A stretch of 64,000 bases of DNA, from the NCBI RefSeq assembly GCF_017676345.1, contig NZ_JAFFZM010000020.1, positions 62,001-126,000 of the forward strand, written 5' to 3'. This document shows, piece by piece, positions 59,546-64,000 of this stretch. The notes beneath the pieces were generated by a model. That model had not been told where the DNA came from, ran no database searches, and saw only the letters and a list, made by a program, of their open reading frames with translations. A program made the position numbers and the translations under genes. Source of the stretch: Streptomyces smyrnaeus (GTDB lineage: Bacteria > Actinomycetota > Actinomycetes > Streptomycetales > Streptomycetaceae). Position 1 is the stretch's first letter. Each line of letters begins with the position of its first letter.

Positions 59546-60253
59546 CTACGCCTGCACCCGGGCCGACTCCTCCCACGGCTGCGCCGCCAGCTGCTCCGCC
59601 GTCTCCACGGCCTCGTGCAACGTGTCGACCACCGGGACCCCGGCCTCCTCCAGACTGGCCCGGCTGTGCGAGCCACCGGTGAACAGCACCGCCCGCGCCC
59701 CCGCGTGCGCCGCCGCCAGCGCGTCGTCCACCGCGTCGCCGATCACCACCGTCCGGCCCGGCTCGACACCGGACAGCGCGGCGAGGTGTCGCACCATCTG
59801 GGCCGCCTTGCCGCCACCCGACGGACCGACCGCACCGTCCACCCGCACGAAGTGCCCGTCGACGCCGTAGGTGCGCAACAACGGCAGCAGCCTCTCGTGC
59901 GGCGCCAGCGAACACAGCGACTGGGTGCGCCCCGCCGCCTGCCGCGCCGCCAACAGCTCGGCGGCACCCTCGGCGAGCGCCGCGTCGGCGATACGGGCCC
60001 AGTAGTGCCGGTGGAAGGTCTCGTCCATGAGCTCCCACTCGCTGTCGGTGGGCAGCCGGCCGATCAGCCGCTCGTAGAAGCGCGGCACCGGGACGCAGTA
60101 CAGCTCCCGGTATCTCTCCAGCGTGATGGCGGGAAGTCCGAGCTCGTCGAACGCCGCGTTCGTCGCGTCGAGGACGGTGTGGATGTCGTGCAGCAGCGTG
60201 CCGTTCCAGTCCCACACGATGTGTGCGGACTTCTGCTTTCGCCCCAAGACCAT
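59546..60253 (-). CDS. HAD-superfamily phosphatase (phosphoglycolate phosphatase-like)
   Basis: A 235-residue cytoplasmic phosphatase. Motif I, DWNGTLLHD, gives the nucleophile Asp, although the second conserved Asp is replaced by Asn as in part of the family. A helical cap follows (about 20-95), motif II is about 105-115 (SLAPHERL), motif III Lys is in GGGKAAQMVRHL and motif IV is VVIGDAVDDALAA. The start is ATG 60253 (MVLGRKQK); upstream frame is open but poorly conserved, and no ribosome site is obvious, so leaderless translation is possible. Substrate unknown. Confidence 0.86.
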   Translation of the reverse strand: MVLGRKQKSAHIVWDWNGTLLHDIHTVLDATNAAFDELGLPAITLERYRELYCVPVPRFYERLIGRLPTDSEWELMDETFHRHYWARIADAALAEGAAELLAARQAAGRTQSLCSLAPHERLLPLLRTYGVDGHFVRVDGAVGPSGGGKAAQMVRHLAALSGVEPGRTVVIGDAVDDALAAAHAGARAVLFTGGSHSRASLEEAGVPVVDTLHEAVETAEQLAAQPWEESARVQA

Positions 60254-60335
60254 GCACCAGACGGTAGGAGAGAGGACTGACAGCGCGACACCGGTTTCTC
60301 CCGGCACTCCGTCGGCGAACGGGGAAAGCCGCTGG

Positions 60336-60875
60336 TCAGCCGCCGATGAGGGCGGGGATCTCCTGCGTCGCGAACCACAGCAGTTCATGGTCCTCGGTGC
60401 GGTCGACGACCTGCTGTGCCTTCTCGTCGCCGCTCGACGCGGCGGACAGCGCCCCGACGGCCGCTGTCACGTCGTCGACCGCCTCCTCGGCGTCGAGGTG
60501 GACGGCCGCCGCCTTGGTGAACGGGACGGCGGCGGTCAGCCGCACCCTGCCGACGATGCTCTCGTCCTCGTCCGCGCTCCGGGCGTCCCCGGCCGTCTCG
60601 TCGCCCTCGTCGGCCACGGCGACGGTGGCCTCGGCCGCCTCCGCCACGACGACGACCCGGCGCCGCGCGGCCTCGTACTGCTCGGCCAGCAGCCGGAGCG
60701 AGGCACCGGCCGCCTGCCGCAGCGCCGCGTACTCCAGCTCCTCCTCGTCCTCGGAGCCCCACCACGCGCGCAGTGCGGGGGTGACCGCGTATGCCTCGAC
60801 GGGCGCAGGCCCCAGCTCACCCGCACCGTGTGCCTCGCTCAGCGCGGGCAGGGTCAGGGGGACATAGACACGCAT
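60336..60875 (-). CDS. Conserved actinobacterial protein, DUF6912-like
   Basis: A 179-residue soluble protein starting MRVYVPLTLPALSEAH. It has an acidic middle (DEGDETAGDARSADEDESIV) and the segment VRLTAAVPFTKAAAVHLDAEEAVDDVTAA. The opening is familiar from a conserved hypothetical family of Streptomyces encoded near secA, but no function is known to me. A start at 60923 would add 16 residues without support. It is followed by the HAD gene, 82 bp downstream on the same strand. Confidence 0.75.
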   Translation of the reverse strand: MRVYVPLTLPALSEAHGAGELGPAPVEAYAVTPALRAWWGSEDEEELEYAALRQAAGASLRLLAEQYEAARRRVVVVAEAAEATVAVADEGDETAGDARSADEDESIVGRVRLTAAVPFTKAAAVHLDAEEAVDDVTAAVGALSAASSGDEKAQQVVDRTEDHELLWFATQEIPALIGG

Positions 60876-60904
60876 GGGCTGCCGCTTTCGTGTATCGCCG
60901 GGGA

Positions 60905-60927
60905 CCGTATGCCCCGTCAGCATACGG
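60905..60927. promoter_or_regulatory. Perfect inverted repeat in the divergent gap, operator candidate
   Basis: CCGTATGC-7 bases-GCATACGG, an 8-bp perfect palindrome 30 bases upstream of the DUF6912-like gene. Its position suits a repressor site for that gene. Confidence 0.45.
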
Positions 60928-60969
60928 GCCGCACCCCCGCGCCGCCCTCCCCGGCGGCCTCACAAATCC

Positions 60970-61012
60970 GCAGGTGGGGGTGGTGCCACGTCAACGCACA
61001 ACGCCCACCTGC
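60970..61012. promoter_or_regulatory. Long-loop inverted repeat
   Basis: GCAGGTGGG (60970-60978) and CCCACCTGC (61004-61012) pair with a 25-base loop. It lies in the gap before the Rv3235-like gene; it may be an operator pair or RNA hairpin. No clear promoter elements adjoin. Confidence 0.35.
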
Positions 61013-61160
61013 ACCAGATAGGGGAACTTCCCGGGACCCCCGGCCCACCCGTACCCGTGCGTTGCGGTGCGCCGCGCTCCGCCGCTACAACCATTGCCGT
61101 CCAGTCAGTTACCACCCGGTATCGATCTACCGGGCCCGGCACACCACCACGGGGGAGCCC

Positions 61161-61634
61161 ATGACGACACCCGTCTCCGAGCCGGCATCCGGACGCCAAC
61201 CGCGCAGGCGCACCGCGCGCACGGCACCTTCCCGGCCGCCGACCCGGCGCGACAGCCGCCGCCCCGCGGACGCCGCGCTGCGCGCCGCCGCACACCGCGC
61301 CCGTGAACGCCGCCCCCCGTTCTGGTTCGCCCATCGTCTGCTGCTGGTGCTGAGCGGTCAGTGCCCCGTCCACACGCTCCTCGCGTACGCCAGGGGCCCG
61401 GCCTACGACCGGCTGACCGCTCTCGCGCCGCTGGCCCCGCTCCGGCCCCGGGGCGCGGACCGTGCGGCGCCCGCCGTACTGGAGGCCCGCGGCACCCAGC
61501 CCCGGGACGGCGTCATCGAGGCCTTCGCCCGCATCTCCACCGGCGCCCACCAGCGCGCCATGGCCTTCCGCCTGGAGTGGTGCCCCGACGGCCGCTGGCG
61601 CTGCACAGCCGTCGAGCTGGACGTCAGCCGCTGA
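61161..61634 (+). CDS. Rv3235-family protein
   Basis: A 157-residue protein. A basic disordered N-terminus (about 1-55, many Arg/Pro) leads to the conserved C-terminal domain: FWFAHRLLLVLSGQCPVHTLLAYA, ARGTQPRDGVIEAFARISTGAHQRAMAFRLEW and GRWRCTAVELDV. The family is named from a Mycobacterium gene that also lies near secA; its role is unknown. The ATG at 61161 has GGGGGAG upstream. It is convergent with secA. Confidence 0.8.
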   Translation: MTTPVSEPASGRQPRRRTARTAPSRPPTRRDSRRPADAALRAAAHRARERRPPFWFAHRLLLVLSGQCPVHTLLAYARGPAYDRLTALAPLAPLRPRGADRAAPAVLEARGTQPRDGVIEAFARISTGAHQRAMAFRLEWCPDGRWRCTAVELDVSR

Positions 61635-61671
61635 CCGGCGGCCCTGGAAGTGCGCCCCCGTGCCAGCACGA

Positions 61672-61698
61672 AGGGCCGGACACCAGGTGCCCGGCCCT
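61672..61698. terminator. Bidirectional terminator between the Rv3235-like gene and secA
   Basis: AGGGCCGG / CCGGCCCT stem (8 bp) with an inner CACC / GGTG pairing, 38 bases after the Rv3235-like stop and 13 bases past the secA stop. Confidence 0.7.
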
Positions 61699-61710
61699 CA
61701 TGCTTCGCGG

Positions 61711-64000
61711 CTACTTGCGCTTCTTGCGGCCCTTCTGGGCCTTGCGGCGCTCCGCGCGGGTGAGACCGTCCGCGGGCGAGCGGACCGGGCCACCGTCGGC
61801 GCCGTCCGCCGGGGCGCCGGTGTCCGAGGTGTCCAGGTCCCGCTCGACCACACCGCCCTCCGCGGTGGGAGCGGAGAAGTGCAGCCGATCGGGGCGCTGC
61901 GGCTGATCCAGCCCCTTGGCGTGGATGGCCGGAGCCGCACCGGCGGGCACCGCGTCGCGCGGGGCCTCCTTCTCCAGCGACGGCGCCGGGGCCGCGTCCT
62001 CGACCGGCACCTCCTCGACCTGCTGCTCGACCTGGACCTCCAGGTTGAACAGATAGCCGACGGACTCCTCCTTGATGCCGTCCATCATGGCCTGGAACAT
62101 GTCGTAGCCCTCCCGCTGGTACTCGACCAGCGGGTCCTTCTGGGCCATCGCACGCAGGCCGATGCCCTCCTGGAGGTAGTCCATCTCGTACAGGTGCTCG
62201 CGCCACTTGCGGTCGAGCACCGAGAGCACCACGCGCCGCTCCAGCTCGCGCATGATCTCGGAGCCGAGCTCCTTCTCACGCTTGTCGTACTGCTCGTGGA
62301 TGTCGTCCTTGATGGCCTCGACGATGAAGTCCGCCGTCAGCCCCTCGCGGTCACCGGCGGCCTCCTCCAGCTCCTCGATGGTCACCTGCACCGGGTAGAG
62401 CTGCTTGAAGGCGCTCCACAGCCGGTCCAGGTCCCACTCCTCGGCGAAGCCCTCGACGGTCTCGGCCTGGACGTACGCCTCGATCGTGTCGTCCATGAAG
62501 TGCCGCACCTGCTCGTGCAGGTCCTCGCCCTCCAGGACGCGGCGGCGCTCGCCGTAGATGACCTCGCGCTGCCGGTTGAGCACCTCGTCGTACTTGAGGA
62601 CGTTCTTACGGATCTCGAAGTTCTGCTGCTCGACCTGGGACTGCGCGGAGGCGATGGCGCGGGTCACCATCTTGTTCTCGATCGGGACGTCGTCCGGCAC
62701 GTTCGCCATCGACATCACGCGCTCCACCATCTGCGCCTTGAACAGCCGCATCAGGTCGTCGCCCAACGAGAGGTAGAAGCGGGACTCGCCCGGGTCGCCC
62801 TGGCGGCCGGAGCGGCCGCGCAGCTGGTTGTCGATCCGGCGCGACTCATGGCGCTCGGTGCCCAGCACATAGAGGCCGCCCAGCTCCTTGACCTCGTCGA
62901 CGGCCGCCTTGACCGACTTCTCGGCCTTGTCCAGCGCGGCGGGCAGCGCGGCCGCCCACTCCTCCGGGTGCTCGTTGGGGTCGAGGCCGCGCTCGCGCAG
63001 CTCGTTCTCCGCCATGCCCTCGGCGTTGCCGCCGAGCTTGATGTCGGTACCGCGGCCGGCCATGTTCGTGGCGACCGTGACGGCCCCCTTGCGGCCCGCC
63101 TCGGCGACGATCAGCGCCTCGCGCTCGTGGTTCTTCGCGTTGAGCACCTGGTGCGGCACACCGCGCTTGGTGAGCTGCTTGGAGAGGTACTCCGACTTCT
63201 CGACGGAGGTGGTGCCCACCAGGATCGGCTGGCCGATCTCGTGCTTCTCGACGATGTCGTCGACGACCGCGTCGAACTTGGCGACCTCGGTGCGGTAGAT
63301 CAGGTCGGCCTGGTCCTTACGGGCCAGCGGCCGGTTGGTCGGGATGGGGACGACGCCGAGCTTGTAGATCTGGTGGAACTCGGCGGCCTCGGTCATCGCC
63401 GTACCGGTCATGCCGGAGAGCGTCTTGTAGAGGCGGAAGAAGTTCTGGAGGGTGATGGTGGCGAGCGTCTGGTTCTCGTCCTTGATCTCCACCCCCTCCT
63501 TGGCCTCGATCGCCTGGTGCATGCCCTCGTTGTAGCGGCGGCCGGCGAGGATACGGCCGGTGTGCTCGTCGACGATCATGACCTCGCCGTCGAGAACGAC
63601 GTAGTCCTTGTCGTTCTTGTAGAGCTCCTTGGCCTTGATCGCGTTGTTGAGGTAACCGACGAGCGGGGTGTTGACCGACTCGTAGAGGTTGTCGATGCCC
63701 AGCCAGTCCTCGACCTTGGCGACACCGGACTCGTGGATGGCGACCGTGCGCTTCTTCTCGTCGACCTCGTAGTCGCCCGTCTCCGGCTTCTGGGTGCGCG
63801 GGTCGCCGGGCTCGCCGCGCTCCAGGCGCTTGACGAGCTTCGCGAAGTCGCTGTACCACTTCGTGGCCTGGTCGGCGGGGCCGGAGATGATCAGCGGCGT
63901 ACGGGCCTCGTCGATGAGGATGGAGTCGACCTCGTCGACGATGGCGAAGTTGTGGCCCCGCTGGACCAGTTCGTCCTTCGACCACGCCATGTTGTCGCGC
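61711..64000 (-). CDS. secA: Preprotein translocase ATPase SecA, 5' end beyond the window
   Basis: The C-terminal 762 or so residues are visible; the start lies outside. The part seen has Walker B in FAIVDEVDSILIDEARTPLIISG, the preprotein-binding domain, motif IV-VI helicase blocks (LVGTTSVEKSEYLSKQL, VTVATNMAGRGTDIKLGG, GTERHESRRIDNQLRGRSGRQGDPG), the helical scaffold and a Pro-rich C-terminus ending RAERRKAQKGRKKRK. SecA drives export through SecYEG. The C-terminal zinc-binding CxCx8CH element of many bacteria is absent and replaced by a basic tail, common in actinobacterial SecA. Confidence 0.97.
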   Translation of the reverse strand, partial: RDNMAWSKDELVQRGHNFAIVDEVDSILIDEARTPLIISGPADQATKWYSDFAKLVKRLERGEPGDPRTQKPETGDYEVDEKKRTVAIHESGVAKVEDWLGIDNLYESVNTPLVGYLNNAIKAKELYKNDKDYVVLDGEVMIVDEHTGRILAGRRYNEGMHQAIEAKEGVEIKDENQTLATITLQNFFRLYKTLSGMTGTAMTEAAEFHQIYKLGVVPIPTNRPLARKDQADLIYRTEVAKFDAVVDDIVEKHEIGQPILVGTTSVEKSEYLSKQLTKRGVPHQVLNAKNHEREALIVAEAGRKGAVTVATNMAGRGTDIKLGGNAEGMAENELRERGLDPNEHPEEWAAALPAALDKAEKSVKAAVDEVKELGGLYVLGTERHESRRIDNQLRGRSGRQGDPGESRFYLSLGDDLMRLFKAQMVERVMSMANVPDDVPIENKMVTRAIASAQSQVEQQNFEIRKNVLKYDEVLNRQREVIYGERRRVLEGEDLHEQVRHFMDDTIEAYVQAETVEGFAEEWDLDRLWSAFKQLYPVQVTIEELEEAAGDREGLTADFIVEAIKDDIHEQYDKREKELGSEIMRELERRVVLSVLDRKWREHLYEMDYLQEGIGLRAMAQKDPLVEYQREGYDMFQAMMDGIKEESVGYLFNLEVQVEQQVEEVPVEDAAPAPSLEKEAPRDAVPAGAAPAIHAKGLDQPQRPDRLHFSAPTAEGGVVERDLDTSDTGAPADGADGGPVRSPADGLTRAERRKAQKGRKKRK

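Noticed and set aside
61711..61760. Absence of the SecA zinc-binding C-terminus as a possible truncation
   Set aside because: Actinobacterial SecA proteins commonly end in a basic tail without the Cys motif, so this is normal.
1..64000. CRISPR arrays, tRNA genes, insertion sequences
   Set aside because: No repeat-spacer pattern, no T-loop signature in a cloverleaf context, and no transposase or terminal inverted repeats were found by eye.

Overview
The window is a chromosomal segment of a high-GC actinomycete, almost certainly a Streptomyces. The reasons are the very GC-rich third codon positions, many GTG starts, actinobacterial families throughout (Pka-type Ser/Thr kinases, the giant NAD-glutamate dehydrogenase, a LAETG sortase substrate, an Rv3235-like protein beside secA), and a rare TTA codon in one accessory gene. 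No tRNA, rRNA, CRISPR array or transposase was seen.

Layout. 1-5.5 kb is housekeeping: an S41 protease (cut by the window edge), ftsX and ftsE on the minus strand, a tiny divergent zinc-ribbon membrane protein, a repeat-rich LAETG cell-wall protein, and prfB. 5.6-15.3 kb holds a 2OG-Fe oxygenase / heme-oxygenase-like oxidase pair, the kinases pkaB and pkaA, and, divergent from pkaA, a 1358-residue FHA-FtsK ATPase. The pkaA/FHA intergenic region carries four copies of a 15-bp motif. 15.3-19.9 kb is a sugar ABC transporter operon without its own ATPase; one permease carries an inserted extracytoplasmic domain.

20-54 kb is mainly a surface-glycan locus with four modules. (i) A complete set for decaprenyl-phospho-arabinose: UbiA-type phosphoribosyltransferase, PAP2 phosphatase, DprE1, DprE2 and a GtrA-family protein, with an AftB-like arabinofuranosyltransferase about 16 kb downstream. 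(ii) Two tandem GT2-TagF fusion polymerases and a third TagF-like membrane protein. (iii) A nucleotide-sugar 6-dehydrogenase, Gfo/Idh oxidoreductase, DegT aminotransferase and hexapeptide acyltransferase matching the WbpA/B/E/D route to a UDP-2,3-diacetamido uronic acid, interleaved with GT2 and GT4 transferases. (iv) Two acyltransferase-3 membrane proteins, a methyltransferase and another GT4. Together they suggest a phosphate-containing, acylated, uronic-acid-bearing surface polymer, possibly with D-arabinofuranose. That sugar would be unexpected in Streptomyces, whose walls are not classed as containing arabinogalactan.

Inside this locus, 41.8-44.8 kb is a small accessory island: a GntR/UTRA regulator, a UTRA-only companion, a truncated HATPase protein and an S-adenosylhomocysteine-hydrolase-like protein with a TTA codon.

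54-64 kb returns to core genes: NAD-dependent glutamate dehydrogenase, a HAD phosphatase, a small conserved protein, an Rv3235-like protein and the C-terminal three quarters of secA (its start lies beyond the window).
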